From positions 682,001-746,000 of the forward strand of contig JAXDDX010000188.1 in the NCBI GenBank assembly GCA_034670405.1: a stretch of DNA of 64,000 nucleotides, written 5' to 3'. The DNA comes from Hoplostethus atlanticus. Lineage: Eukaryota; Chordata; Actinopteri; Trachichthyiformes; Trachichthyidae. Of the stretch, positions 47,998-58,004 are shown piece by piece. Below the pieces are notes generated by a model that was not told the origin of the DNA, made no database searches, and saw nothing but the letters and a program-made list of their open reading frames with translations. The position numbers and the translations under genes are program-made. Within the stretch, counting starts at the first letter, position 1. The number at the start of each line of letters is the position of its first letter.

Positions 47998-49377
47998 ATG
48001 ATGACCGAAATGAAACCGAACCTTGACCCCGAAGTACTTCAGAACTATAGACCAATCTCAAATCTGCCGTTCCTCTCCAAATTACTTGAACGAACAGTAG
48101 CCAGTCAATTTACAGATTTTTTGTCAAAAAATAACCTGCTTGATCCCTTCCAATCTGGCTTTAGATCCTTTCACTCGACCGAAACTGCACTCACGAGAGT
48201 GGTAAATGATCTTTTGTTAGCTATTGACTCCAATTCAACCTCAGCACTATTGCTACTTGACCTGAGTGCAGCCTTCGACACAATTGATCATGCGATACTC
48301 TTGAACCGTCTTGAACATTATATTGGTATCCGGGGATCAGCCCTTTCTTGGTTTAGGTCTTACCTACTTGATAGATCACACCACGTCTTTTACAACAACA
48401 TGACCTCAGAGTGTTGCAATATGGACTTTGGTGTCCCACAAGGCTCTGTCCTAGGACCACTGCTATTCTCTATCTATATGCTACCACTTGGTGGCATCAT
48501 TCGCAAATTTGGCATTAACTTCCATTGCTACGCCGATGACACCCAAATTTACATACCAGTCAAACCAACCGATGACACCCAATTCCAAAAACTAGAGGCC
48601 TGCCTATCAGAGGTCAAATATTGGATGTCCCTAAACTTCCTACTCCTTAATGGCAGCAAAACTGAGATGCTGATTGTGGGACCGGCTAGACATAGACACT
48701 TATTTGAGAATAGTACTCTTAACTTTGATAGTTGTGTAATCTCCCAGAGCCCATACGTTAAAAACCTTGGGGTAAAATTCGACCCTACCCTCTCATTCGA
48801 GTTGCACATTAAGGAGATCACTAAATCAGCGTTTTATCATCTTCGCAATATTGCCAAAATTCGACCTATGCTAACAGAGGCAGACGCAGAAATTTTAGTA
48901 CATGCCTTTGTATCATCCAGAATCGATTATTGCAATGTCCTTTTCTCGGGCTTACCTACTGGGCGCACTAAAAAACTACAACTGGTCCAGAATGCTGCTG
49001 CCAGAATCCTGACCAAAACTAGGAAATTCGACCATATAACTCCCATCCTGTCCTCATTACACTGGCTACCAATTCAGGCCAGGTGTGACTTTAAGGTGCT
49101 TTTACTTACATATAAATCATTACATGGGATGGCACTGTCCTATTTATCCGATTTGATTAAACCTTATAAACCGCCACGCGCCCTCAGATCTCAGGACGCT
49201 GGCTACCTGTCTATCCCAGCAATCAAAAAGAAAACTGCAGGTAACAGAGCCTTTTCTTACCGGGCTCCCTATCTCTGGAACAGTCTGCCTGCCTCAATCA
49301 GAGAGGCAGGCTCTATCGAAGTCTTTAAGTCAAGGCTAAAAACCCATTTATTCTCTCTATCATTTGACCAGCCTTGA
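47998..49377 (+). CDS. L2-like LINE reverse transcriptase ORF (459 residues)
   Basis: Open frame for an LINE reverse transcriptase: fingers EVLQNYRPISNLPFLSKLLE, palm A LLLLDLSAAFDTIDH, block GVPQGSVLGPLLFSIYML, catalytic CYADDTQIY, thumb and then the C-terminal region (ILSSLHWLPIQARCDFKVLLL, YLWNSLPASIREAGS, FKSRLKTHLF). It reverse-transcribes its own RNA at a nicked target. The ATG here is only the first Met after an insertion junction. The endonuclease domain that should precede it is missing, so the copy is not autonomous. Confidence 0.85.
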   Translation: MMTEMKPNLDPEVLQNYRPISNLPFLSKLLERTVASQFTDFLSKNNLLDPFQSGFRSFHSTETALTRVVNDLLLAIDSNSTSALLLLDLSAAFDTIDHAILLNRLEHYIGIRGSALSWFRSYLLDRSHHVFYNNMTSECCNMDFGVPQGSVLGPLLFSIYMLPLGGIIRKFGINFHCYADDTQIYIPVKPTDDTQFQKLEACLSEVKYWMSLNFLLLNGSKTEMLIVGPARHRHLFENSTLNFDSCVISQSPYVKNLGVKFDPTLSFELHIKEITKSAFYHLRNIAKIRPMLTEADAEILVHAFVSSRIDYCNVLFSGLPTGRTKKLQLVQNAAARILTKTRKFDHITPILSSLHWLPIQARCDFKVLLLTYKSLHGMALSYLSDLIKPYKPPRALRSQDAGYLSIPAIKKKTAGNRAFSYRAPYLWNSLPASIREAGSIEVFKSRLKTHLFSLSFDQP

Positions 49378-49985
49378 GGGAGTGGCTCAGTCTCTTCTCA
49401 GAGTAAGGCTAGACCAGTTAGCTCATCCTAGATCAGGGTCCTGCCGATGGATACTAGCAACCTGCCTACATGTCCTATTCTCCTGGTCTACCTGCTCCTG
49501 TCCACTGACGCTGGTCATGTTTGTCTGTGTGAGTGAGAGTGTGTGTATGGGTGTGTGTGGGTGAGTCTCCTATCTGTTCCAGGCCGCAGCCCGGCAGAGC
49601 TTGGCGTCTGGTTGGTCCCCCCTCCTAGGACGATGCTGACTGAGTTGCCGTTGCTGTGATGCCGCCCCATCAGATCTGGATGTCCCACCAAAATAAACTT
49701 TCATATATTGTGTATACGCTGCTTGCCCAAACTCGGCATCTATTGCACGCCCAACCGTCCTGGTAGGGGGATCCCTCTCTGAGTAGCCCCTCCCAAGGTT
49801 TCTCCCAATTTTCCCAGTGAGGGTTTGTGGGAGTTTTTCCTTGTCCTCTGTGAGGGTCTAAGGCTGGGGGATGTCGTGTACTAAACATTTATTATTTTCA
49901 CATGTTGGGCACTGTGAAGCCCTTAGAGACTGTAACGGTGATTAAGGGCTATACAAATAAATGTGATTTGATTTGATTTGATTGA

Positions 49986-50735
49986 CAGTTGCCACGCCCA
50001 CTCCCCGCCCCTCTCAAGTCTCCGGTCTGCAGAGATACCCTACTCGGTCATTTGGGAGTAATCCATTATTCTCTAATTTACTTCCTGCTAGTCATATGAC
50101 ACAGCGAGGTCATAGTTCAGAGATTCAGGAAATTCTTTAGTTGCTACTTTACATGTGGTTAGCTTGCAGCTCCAGCTACCTTATCCTTTCCTCCCTCTGT
50201 TTGTGCCTTGGAAAGCATCGCTTGTAAGTTACAGTATATTTACATTTTAAGTTAATTATAATAGTACACAAGTATCATGTAATGTATTCTGTTATGTTAC
50301 ATTTAAATATTTAATTTATTTACACCAATGTTAAACTATCTATGAGTAGCTATGGTGTTTCCCGTTGTAATAGCTATTTGATAGCCTTCCTGCTGCAAGT
50401 AAGCCAGTACCGTCTCTATTAGTGGTTTTAATCTGGTGAGCTTTATGTACATTATTTACAGGATATTTACAAGTTATACACAGCTATTTACATATCACTT
50501 GAATGTAGTATTTGTATGTTATAACTTTGTAGCTCTCATTTACATAATTTTATGTCTGTGGACGTATGATGTCATTTAAATAGTATCCGGTAATTGGTGC
50601 TATCCTCCTGTATCATTTCAGTTTTACAAAAATCCTTCATGAGAATGACGACAACAGTAAAGAGCATTCAACTTTACTCCAGCCTCTGACTTTCTCTTGA
50701 AGCCTGTTAGCTATCTGTCGATTTGTGTACAGACA
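49986..50735 (+). other. possible 5' LTR or flank of the retrovirus-like relic
   Basis: Near the right end, AGTAAAGAGCATTCAACTTT followed by CTCCAGCCTCTGACT resembles the R-U5 part of an LTR. A purine-poor ACACACACATTGGGGACAG junction at about 50737 could be the LTR end and primer-binding site. No second LTR copy was seen, so this remains a guess. Confidence 0.25.
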
Positions 50736-50739
50736 CACA

Positions 50740-53050
50740 CATTGGGGACAGAATAGAATGAAAACATGTCTCTTTTCCCATTTGTTAACGTCTGGATAAG
50801 GTATTGGCCCTTTTAAGTTGCCATTTCTTCACTGGATGAGTTCTCAGAAGTGGAGTGGCTGCAGTAATTTCATACTGGGTACGTGATCCAGAAAGAACGT
50901 GATCCAAAAAGAGTGAGAGATGTGGGTTGGAGGCCCAACCGTGTGTGAGAGTTGGAGACCCTACTGTATTTGAGAGTTAGAGGCCCTACTGGGTGCAAGG
51001 GGCTTGGAGGCCCGCCTGAAAAAGTTAAAGACCGAAAGATAAAGTCGGTTGGAAGCTAATAGATGTCTGGACATAGTAAATTCTTTGCAGTTCTGCAGAC
51101 CTCAACATGATTGGCTAGAAGGTCATCAATTAGAATTGGTCATAAAGAAGCATTGTATGTATGTCTGGGATCCCATGATACAAAATGGGAAATGGTGAAA
51201 GTAAATGTGAGAAAAAGGACTGGCCGATAAGGAGTCTGACTACATGTCTGAAACATATTGTCCGCAAGCAGGTGACTTCCTGAAAAGACGGGCTAAGATT
51301 ACATCAAAGAGCAATTTGCCGTTCCTTGAGTGGGGTTCCTTTAGGGGAGATGCATTGGATAATCTAGAGAAAATGCTGACAGCTCAGGGAAAACCAACAG
51401 GGAAGCTTTCCTCCTACATAGCAGGGAGACCAAACCAAATGTGTGTGCAAAATCTGTCACAGAATTCAAAAGAGGAGCCAATGATCAAATTGAATGTATA
51501 GGGTAAATCGATTGCTTTTCCGGTTGATAGTGGAGCTACACTTTCCTGTATTAGGAAAAGTGATTTGCCATCCACCCCACTAACGTCTAAATATATTACT
51601 GATCAACAGATGCCACACCTGTAAATTTACTGTGATTTACTGTGTAAATGGAAATACGCTATGAAATGCTCTCCTGCTGATGTGTTTATCTCGGTACCGC
51701 CTCAAACTGCTGAACACGTTTCCTGCGTGTTGCAACAAATTTCAGAGTCAGGCACAGATGCTGGCCAGACAACATTTTTAGCACCCGCAGTATCAGACAT
51801 AGAGCAGTAGCTTACCAAAAATAGAAGACGGGTTACTACACATCGTTGTACCGTGTTTTATGATTCAGCTTCCTCTGATGAGAGATATATATGGAGGAAG
51901 TCTTACCATATTTGCAAACTTCAGACGAGCTGAAAGTTTCTTCCCTGTATTTGGGGCCAACAGGGGTGTGCGATTAGGATTTTAAGAACTCAGCAGCAAC
52001 AAATGTATGCTATGAATACTCCTCCACAGTGGCTGTCGCAGAAGGAGCAAGGATGACTAAATTGATTATAATACCTGGTGAATTTGTGTGCACTCTGTCT
52101 AATAGTTGGAAAGTTTTCAACTTAAAGGGTACAGAGTTGAAATTCCCCCCAGTGTATTGCCGTGTGTGTTTGACAACCAACCTCCAGCTCCTCCTCCAGA
52201 CTATGAGCATTCATCGATGCTTGATGATGTGGGAGCATGTCTATGTTCATGTCTAGGACATAGGGCCTAATTTGGCAGGTGACTTTGGCAGGTGACATAG
52301 GGCCTAATTTGGATGGAAAAAAAATTCATAGGTGCTGAGGGAACATAGGGCTGACCCCGATGAGGTGCCAGACTCACTCTGGGCCTTCACATGCTAGTGA
52401 GGTAGGCCAGATACATAGTATCTGCATCTGCAGCCTGTACAGATAACTGTAGACTCATCCAAACCACTTCCGAGAAGACTGCAGTATCTTTTGCAGCTGG
52501 AAGCTGTTGCAAAAATGATCGACAAGTTATTGAGTCATTGCTAGCTCAAAGTGTGATTGTACCTATGCAATTCATGCATACAAATTGCAAAAAAGATACT
52601 GCATGCCTGCTCCAAGCACTGGCTGTGAGAGGACATAAAGCATCGGAGGCCAAACTACAGTGTTGCAACACTGTCAGAGCCACTGAGATGTTCTCCTGAA
52701 GCTGAGGAATCATTCCAGCTCCTGAAGCAAGCATTTATTCATTTAGGTCTCTACAAGTTATATACATTTTCTTCCACATTCCCCCACGTACTGTAAAAAC
52801 GTTATTCCCAGGTGTTGAAAGTTGGATAGGTAAAGGGTTAATGACCATAGTTGAGTGGCTGATGTTCATTCTTGTTATCATGTTGTAAGTCTATTTGTGC
52901 AAGGTGGGCCACTCGATGGTATGGATGATGGTAGCACTGAATCAGTCAGATGTCTATTATCCTGATGAGGCTGTAACCTTTAAGAAACGGTGCGGCTTTT
53001 TCCCAGAAACTGGAAAGAGGTAGTAGTAGTAGTAGTAGTAGTTGCAGTAC
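50740..53050 (+). pseudogene. degenerate retrovirus-like element (gag/protease/RT traces, possible env end)
   Basis: Plus-strand order: an 85-codon gag-like frame at 51244-51501; a protease active site VDSGAT in frame just after its stop (51523-51540); a broken pol region with several stops; an RT-connection-like block near 52695-52740 (SPEAEESFQLLKQAF); and a hydrophobic stretch preceded by a Trp-rich segment near 52815-52890, in the position and style of a retroviral envelope membrane anchor. Most of RT, RNase H and integrase are deleted. The copy is non-functional. Env assignment is tentative. Confidence 0.55.
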
Positions 53051-53296
53051 ATACACTATATGGCCAAAAGACAGACACCCCCTCTAATGCATATACTGGA
53101 ATAATGGTCTGGGGCTGTTTTTCAGGGTTTGGGCTTGGCCCCTTAGTTCCAGTGAACGGTAATCTTAATGCTACAGGATACCAAGACATTTTAGCCAATT
53201 GGGCGCTTCCAATTTTGTGGCAACAGTTTGGGGAAGGCCCTTTGCTGTTCCAGCATGACTGTGCCCCTGTGCATAAAGCGAGGTCCATAAAGACAT

Positions 53297-53514
53297 TGTA
53301 GCCCCACATGGCAGGTGGCGATCTGGGATCAAGCACAGCAGAGAGAAGGAGAAGAAAAGAGAAAACTGTTAGCATAGCACAACAACTTATATACCCTGAG
53401 TCCCAATTACCCAGCTGAGATGAATTGGCTGACAACCTGCCCCACTCTGCCAATAACTTCCCATGAAGGGAACCAGGACAGCCAGTAAGCAGGCAGAGGG
53501 GGAAGGCCGTCACA
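53297..53514 (-). mobile_element. 218-bp solo LTR with 4-bp target-site duplication
   Basis: On the minus strand it begins TGTGACGGCC and ends GGGGCTACA, with a TATA box (GGTATATAAG) about 120 bp in. It is flanked by ACAT at 53293-53296 and 53515-53518. Removing it restores Tc1 sequence (AAAGACAT then GGTTAGA), which confirms the insertion borders. Gypsy-type solo LTR. Confidence 0.8.
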
Positions 53515-53524
53515 ACATGGTTAG

Positions 53525-56500
53525 ACATTACATTACATTACAGTCATTTAGCAGACGCTTTTATCCAAAGCGACTTACAATAAGTGCATTCAACATAGGT
53601 AGGCAAGAAAACTACTAGTCACCAGAAATCGTAAGTGCATTTCCTTCCTAAACAAGCAACTAAGAGCATAACTAGTGTTAAGGTAAGAGTGCAATAAGTT
53701 AGCAACCTACTTTATCTTAAACAAATGAGACAAATAAGATAATCAAATAAACAAGAGCTAAGACAAATAAGTGAACCAAATAAACGAGCTAAGACAAATA
53801 AGTGTATCAAATGAACAAGAGCCAATAAACAAGAGCTCAGACACATAATTGACGACAAATAGGCAAGGCTAAGAGGAAGGGTCAGGGTAGTGTTTCCTGA
53901 AGAGGTGGGTTTTCAGCCTGCGGCGAAAGATGGGCAGCGACTCTGCTGTCCTGACATCAGTGGGGAGTTCATTCCACCACTGCGGGGCCAAGACAGAGAA
54001 GAGCCGTGACCGTGTATATCGGCCGCAGGGACCTCTGAGCGACGGGGCAACCAGTTGGGAGGCGGGAGATGACAAGAGCCTGGATGAGCACCTGCGCTGC
54101 CTTGTCAGTGAGGAAGGGGCGAATCCTCCTGATGTTGTAGAGGAGGAATCTGCAGGAGCGTGTCACTGATGCGATGTTTGCCGAGAACGACAGTTGGTCG
54201 TCCAGGGTCACACCCAGATTCCTCGCAGTCCGAGTTGACGTCACCACAGCATTATCAATGGTGATGGCCAGGCCTCGGTGCAGACAGCCCTTCCCCGGGA
54301 GGAACACCAGCTCAGTCTTGTCCAGGTTGAGCTTCAGGTGGTGCATCGACATCCACTCCGAGATGTCTGCCAGACACGCAGCAATGCGTGCCTCCACTTG
54401 TGTGTCAGAGGGGGGAAATGACAGGATCAGCTGGGTGTCATCTGCATAGCAGTGGTAGGAAAAGTCGTGTGAATGGATAACAGAACCAAGAGATGTTGTG
54501 TAGAGGGAAAAGAGGAGAGGACCTAGAACCGAGCCTTGCGGAACCCCAGTAGTGAGCCTGCGTGGGTCTGAAACAGACCCTCTCAGCGTCACCTGGTAGG
54601 AGCGATCCGTTAGGTAGGATGCAAACATGGAGAGTGCAGAGCCTGAGACACCCATCCCCTCAAGGGTGGAGAGGAGGATCTGGTGGTTCACCGTGTCAAA
54701 CGCTGCAGACAGGTCCAGGAGTATCAGGACAGAGGAGAGAGAGTTCGCTCTAGCGGCATGGAGCGACTCCGTCACTGCCAGGAGGGCAGTCTCGGTCGAG
54801 TGACCCACTTTGAACCCAGACTGGTGGGGATCCAAGAGGTTGTTCTGGTGGAGGTACAAGGACAGTTGATTGAAGACAGCACGTTCAAGAGTTTTTGATA
54901 GGAAGGGTAGAAGGGAAACCGGTCTGTAGTTCTTGACCTCAGAGGGGTCAAGTGTTGGTTTCTTCAGAAGGGGGGTGACTCTGGCAGTCTTGAAAGCAGA
55001 GGGAAAGCATCCAGACACCAGAGACGTGTTGATGAGGTGGGTCAGGAAGGGAAGGAGTTCAGGTGCAGTAGACTGAAGCAGAGTGGATGGGACCGGGTCA
55101 AGGGAGCATGTGGTGGGGCGGCTAGATGTAACCAGGTGAAGGACCTCGTCTGGGGAGAGGGGAGAAAAATGGGATAGGGAGGGAGGTGGGGAGGGAAAAG
55201 GTGGAGAGGGTGGTAGAGAGGGATGGGTGGAAGGCAGACAGGTGTGGTTGGTGCGCAGGGCACCAGCCGGGGGGTGAGGGAAGGAGGATCGGATATCGTT
55301 GACCTTCTTGTCAAAGAAGTTGGCGAAGTCGTCAGGGCGGAGGGAGGAGGTGGGAGGAGGGGGTGGGGGTTGGAGGAGGGAAGAGAAAGTTTCAAAGAGT
55401 TTTTTAGGGTTGGAAGCAGAAGTTTGAATTTTAGTGCAGAAGAAAGCAGCTTTAGCAGCAGATAGAGAGGAGGAAAAAGTGGAAAGGAGAGATTGGAAGG
55501 TAAGAAGGTCCTCCGGGAGGTTGCCATTTCTCCATTTGCGCTCAGCCACTCTCAGGCTCCGTCTCTCAGTACGCACTGAGTCCGACAACCAAGGGGCAGG
55601 TGGAGTTTGGCGTGCAGGCCTGGAGGTGAGGGGACAGAGATGGTCCAGAGAAGAGGACAGAGTAGAGAGAAGAAGATCAGTGGCAGTATCAGGGGATAGA
55701 AGAGAAAAAGATTCAGGGGCAGGGAGAGCAGAGAGAACAGAAGAGGAAAGATCAGTGGGAGAGAGTGAGCGGAGATTGCGACGAAAATAAACCATGTGGG
55801 TAGGGAGAGGATGTGAGGGGGGAGAGGAGAGAGAGAGAGTGTAGGACATGAAGTAGTGGTCAGAGAGATGAAGAGGAGTGACGGAGAGGTTGGCAGTAGA
55901 ACAGTGTCTGGTGAAGATTAGGTCCAGTTGGTTGCCAGCCTTGTGGGTAGGAGGAGATGGGGAGAGGGCTAGGTCGAAGGAGGCGAGGAACGAAAGAAGA
56001 AGGTCAAGCTTCTCAGTCTGGATGTTGAAGTCACTGAGAAGGATGAGTCCAGAGCCATCGTCAGGGAAGTGGGAGACTAGTGTGTCAAGCTCCTCCAGGA
56101 ACTCACAAGCAGGGCCTGGTGGGCGATACACAACCGCGATGGTGAGCTTGACTGGATGAGAAACAGTGACAGCATGAAATTCAAAGGAGGAAGGAGAGAA
56201 TTGTGGCAGAGAAAAAAGAGAGTATTTCCATTTGCTGGAAATTAGCAGGCCAGTACCACCGCCTAGCCTCGCAGCTCTGGGAGTGTGAGAGAAAGAGTAC
56301 ACATCTGACAGAGCAGCGGGCGTGGCAGTGTTTTCTGGGGTGATCCAAGTCTCAGTTAGAGCAAGAAAGTTGAGGGAGAGCAAGGATGCGTAGCCTGAGA
56401 TGAACTCAGCTTTCGGCACAGCCGACTAGCAGTTCCAAAGCCCCCCTGCCACCACTTGCTCAACGCGAGTTGAGAGAGTAGGATAGATGAGATTAGTGGG

Positions 56501-56725
56501 GTCGCGGCGTCTGGGTGTCACCCAGCGTCTGTGCGACCACCGGAAAGAGGAGAGGACAGGAATAGGAAGCAAACACATGGTAGATCACAATACAATTAAA
56601 CGGTTTATGAAGTGAAGAAGCACCTAATCTTCGAAGGTCGTTCTTTGAAGAAGTCGGGCTTGAAAAAGTCGCCTGTTGCCTTTGTTCGCCTAGCCTTCCT
56701 TTGCCTGACGCTTTCAAAGCAGACG
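53525..56725 (-). mobile_element. near-full-length L2-like LINE (family A)
   Basis: Minus-strand element with a (TGTAA)n 3' tail at 53525-53541, a 3' UTR ending in the GCAGACGCTTTTATCC module shared with copies at 13807 and 63558, a long ORF at 53969-56419 and about 300 bp of 5' region. It is inserted in the Tc1 element. Its 5' border lies near 56725, where transposase sequence resumes. Confidence 0.85.
53969..56419 (-). CDS. L2-like LINE ORF2: APE endonuclease plus reverse transcriptase (816 codons)
   Basis: A continuous frame. Endonuclease (about 1-235): LALTETWI, GGGTGLLIS, VVYRPPG, LLSDFNI, NQLDLIFTR, LSDHYFMSY. A Ser/Pro-rich linker follows, then reverse transcriptase from about 490: YRPVSLLPFLSKTLERAVFN, LLDLSAAFDTVNH, GVPQGSVLGPLLFSLYTTSL, CYADDTQLIL. 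The frame leaves the family after ALVISRLP. An internal deletion of the DYCN...LHWLP region shifts it, and the true C-terminus (RLFSVLAPQWWNELP, FRRRLKTHLFR) lies in another frame at 53869-54075. The enzyme domains look intact but the C-terminal domain is damaged. Confidence 0.88.
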   Translation of the reverse strand: MPKAEFISGYASLLSLNFLALTETWITPENTATPAALSDVYSFSHTPRAARLGGGTGLLISSKWKYSLFSLPQFSPSSFEFHAVTVSHPVKLTIAVVYRPPGPACEFLEELDTLVSHFPDDGSGLILLSDFNIQTEKLDLLLSFLASFDLALSPSPPTHKAGNQLDLIFTRHCSTANLSVTPLHLSDHYFMSYTLSLSSPPSHPLPTHMVYFRRNLRSLSPTDLSSSVLSALPAPESFSLLSPDTATDLLLSTLSSSLDHLCPLTSRPARQTPPAPWLSDSVRTERRSLRVAERKWRNGNLPEDLLTFQSLLSTFSSSLSAAKAAFFCTKIQTSASNPKKLFETFSSLLQPPPPPPTSSLRPDDFANFFDKKVNDIRSSFPHPPAGALRTNHTCLPSTHPSLPPSPPFPSPPPSLSHFSPLSPDEVLHLVTSSRPTTCSLDPVPSTLLQSTAPELLPFLTHLINTSLVSGCFPSAFKTARVTPLLKKPTLDPSEVKNYRPVSLLPFLSKTLERAVFNQLSLYLHQNNLLDPHQSGFKVGHSTETALLAVTESLHAARANSLSSVLILLDLSAAFDTVNHQILLSTLEGMGVSGSALSMFASYLTDRSYQVTLRGSVSDPRRLTTGVPQGSVLGPLLFSLYTTSLGSVIHSHDFSYHCYADDTQLILSFPPSDTQVEARIAACLADISEWMSMHHLKLNLDKTELVFLPGKGCLHRGLAITIDNAVVTSTRTARNLGVTLDDQLSFSANIASVTRSCRFLLYNIRRIRPFLTDKAAQVLIQALVISRLPTGCPVAQRSLRPIYTVTALLCLGPAVVE

Positions 56726-57257
56726 AGCAAGGCCTTCTCATCCAACATCACTGCCTGACCTCACAAATGCTCTTTTGGCTGAATGGACACAAATTCCCAC
56801 AGACACACTCCAAAAGCTTGTGGAAAGCCTTCCCAGAAGAGTGGCGGCTGTTGTAGCCGCAAAGGGGGGTCTAACTCCATATTAATGCCCATGGTTTTAG
56901 AATGGGATGTCCAGCAAGCTCATATAGGTGTGATGGTCAGGTGTCCACTGACGTTTGGCCATATAGTGTATATGCCATGCTGTATCTGATTCATACAAAG
57001 TTATGTAGAGACCTAAATTAATTCATGCTTTTTTCAATGATACAAGGTTACTGATGCTTCGTGTTAACTAGAGGGGGACCTAAAGCCTCCAACATTATCT
57101 GTCTGACCTAGGGTCTGACATTGAGTGTCTCCAAGCTAACTCTATGACCTGAGGCCTGACAATTGAGTGTCTCCAAGTGATTTGTCTTCCATCACTGTTC
57201 TGTCTCTTCTAGCCATCTTGTTATTATGATCTGAAGTAAACCCTTGTGTAACTTGTA

Positions 57258-57307
57258 AGGATATAAAGACCCTGCCCCTCGAAGAGAGAGCAGGGTCTTT
57301 ATATCCT
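57258..57307. repeat. perfect 18-bp inverted repeat (hairpin)
   Basis: AGGATATAAAGACCCTGC (57258-57275) and its exact reverse complement (57290-57307) are separated by 14 nt. Each arm contains a TATAAAG box pointing inward. No terminator-type T run follows. Confidence 0.92.
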
Positions 57308-57479
57308 CTTTCTCAGACTATCACGTCAGTCAGGTGATATTGATTTAGCAAACGTTAACTGAGGCAGGAGAAATTGATTTTGGCTTGTATGTTATTGGCT
57401 CCAGAAGGAGATGTCCTTGTGTGACCCTTTACGATCTAGTATTTAAGATGGACCTTAAGTCGCCATGGTGCAACTAAAC

Positions 57480-57760
57480 AAAGATGCAGTTTTAGTGTCA
57501 AACTAACTTGTTTCAATGCAACCTTTAATGTCAACCCTCCCTGAGGCCGCAGGGACATGTGATCCTCCGCCAGGGAGACCGTGGCATCCAGTTCCTGAGA
57601 GCGGTTGCACTGGACCCAGTCGGCATTAAGTTGGTGAGAGTCCGCCGACAAACTGCTCCAGCACTACCTGCTCCATGATGTCATCGCTGGTCCCGGTCCG
57701 CGGTTGTAGCCATGGCCTCATCGCATTGGGGAGCTGCTGCAATATAACATGTGAGGCAAA
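57480..57760 (-). pseudogene. SCAN-like retrotransposon gag fragment
   Basis: On the minus strand: VILQQLPNAMRPWLQP, DDIMEQVVLEQFVGGL, then after a one-base shift ADWVQCNRSQELDATVSLAE. This is the helical core of SCAN domains and of the gypsy gag capsid family they come from (pattern EQFxxxLP...WVxxxxP...A..LAE). GC content is higher than its surroundings. No other part of the element is nearby. Confidence 0.6.
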
Positions 57761-58004
57761 CAAACCTAGTTAAAATCACAAACAACCCCAAAGAGGAACA
57801 AACAAACTGACAAGCAAGTCTGACTGAAAAGAAAGCAAGTCTGAATGAAAACAGTGTGTCCTAAAATGGATGCTGCAGATGAGATTACTGAATAAACACC
57901 TAATGTTAAAGTTTAAACACTGATTACATTTACCGTAACACTGACACCTATTTAAAATGAAGAAAAAACTATATTTTTGCAGTTATTTGGAAGACAAGGG
58001 TTCT
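57761..58004. other. non-coding stretch
   Basis: Nothing recognised. Confidence 0.3.

Larger units (their letters stand above)
47225..49985 (+). mobile_element. L2-like LINE (family B), interrupted and 5' incomplete
   Basis: A linker piece before the reverse transcriptase is visible at 47275-47420 (DARSAYFSD, then FKVIESAVSPSLSDLIVASP). The reverse transcriptase ORF is at 47998-49377. The 3' UTR includes CTTGCCCAAACTCGGCATC and TTTTTCCTTGTCCTCTGTGAGG and ends in a (GATTT)n tail at about 49960-49982. Between 47430 and 47997 the element is interrupted by Tc1-like and unidentified DNA. A 3'-end copy of the same family lies at 62736-63006. Confidence 0.8.
53054..56968 (+). mobile_element. Tc1-like transposon split by later insertions
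   Basis: The ends CACTATATGGCCAAA (53054 on) and TTTGGCCATATAGTG (to 56968) are inverted repeats, each flanked by TA (53052-53053 and 56969-56970), the Tc1 target. The two host pieces of transposase are [19 protein letters not shown]...FQHDCAPVH (53097-53296) and PDLTNALLAEWTQIP...LPRRVAAVVAAKGG (about 56750-56875), both plus strand. The N-terminal part of the transposase was already missing. The region between holds a solo LTR and a long L2 copy; about 85 bp of transposase around the break seem lost. Confidence 0.85.

Noticed and set aside
54174..56159. Plus-strand and alternate-frame open frames over the L2 ORF
   Set aside because: Antisense or shifted shadows of the LINE protein, low complexity and rich in Arg/Glu/Ser.
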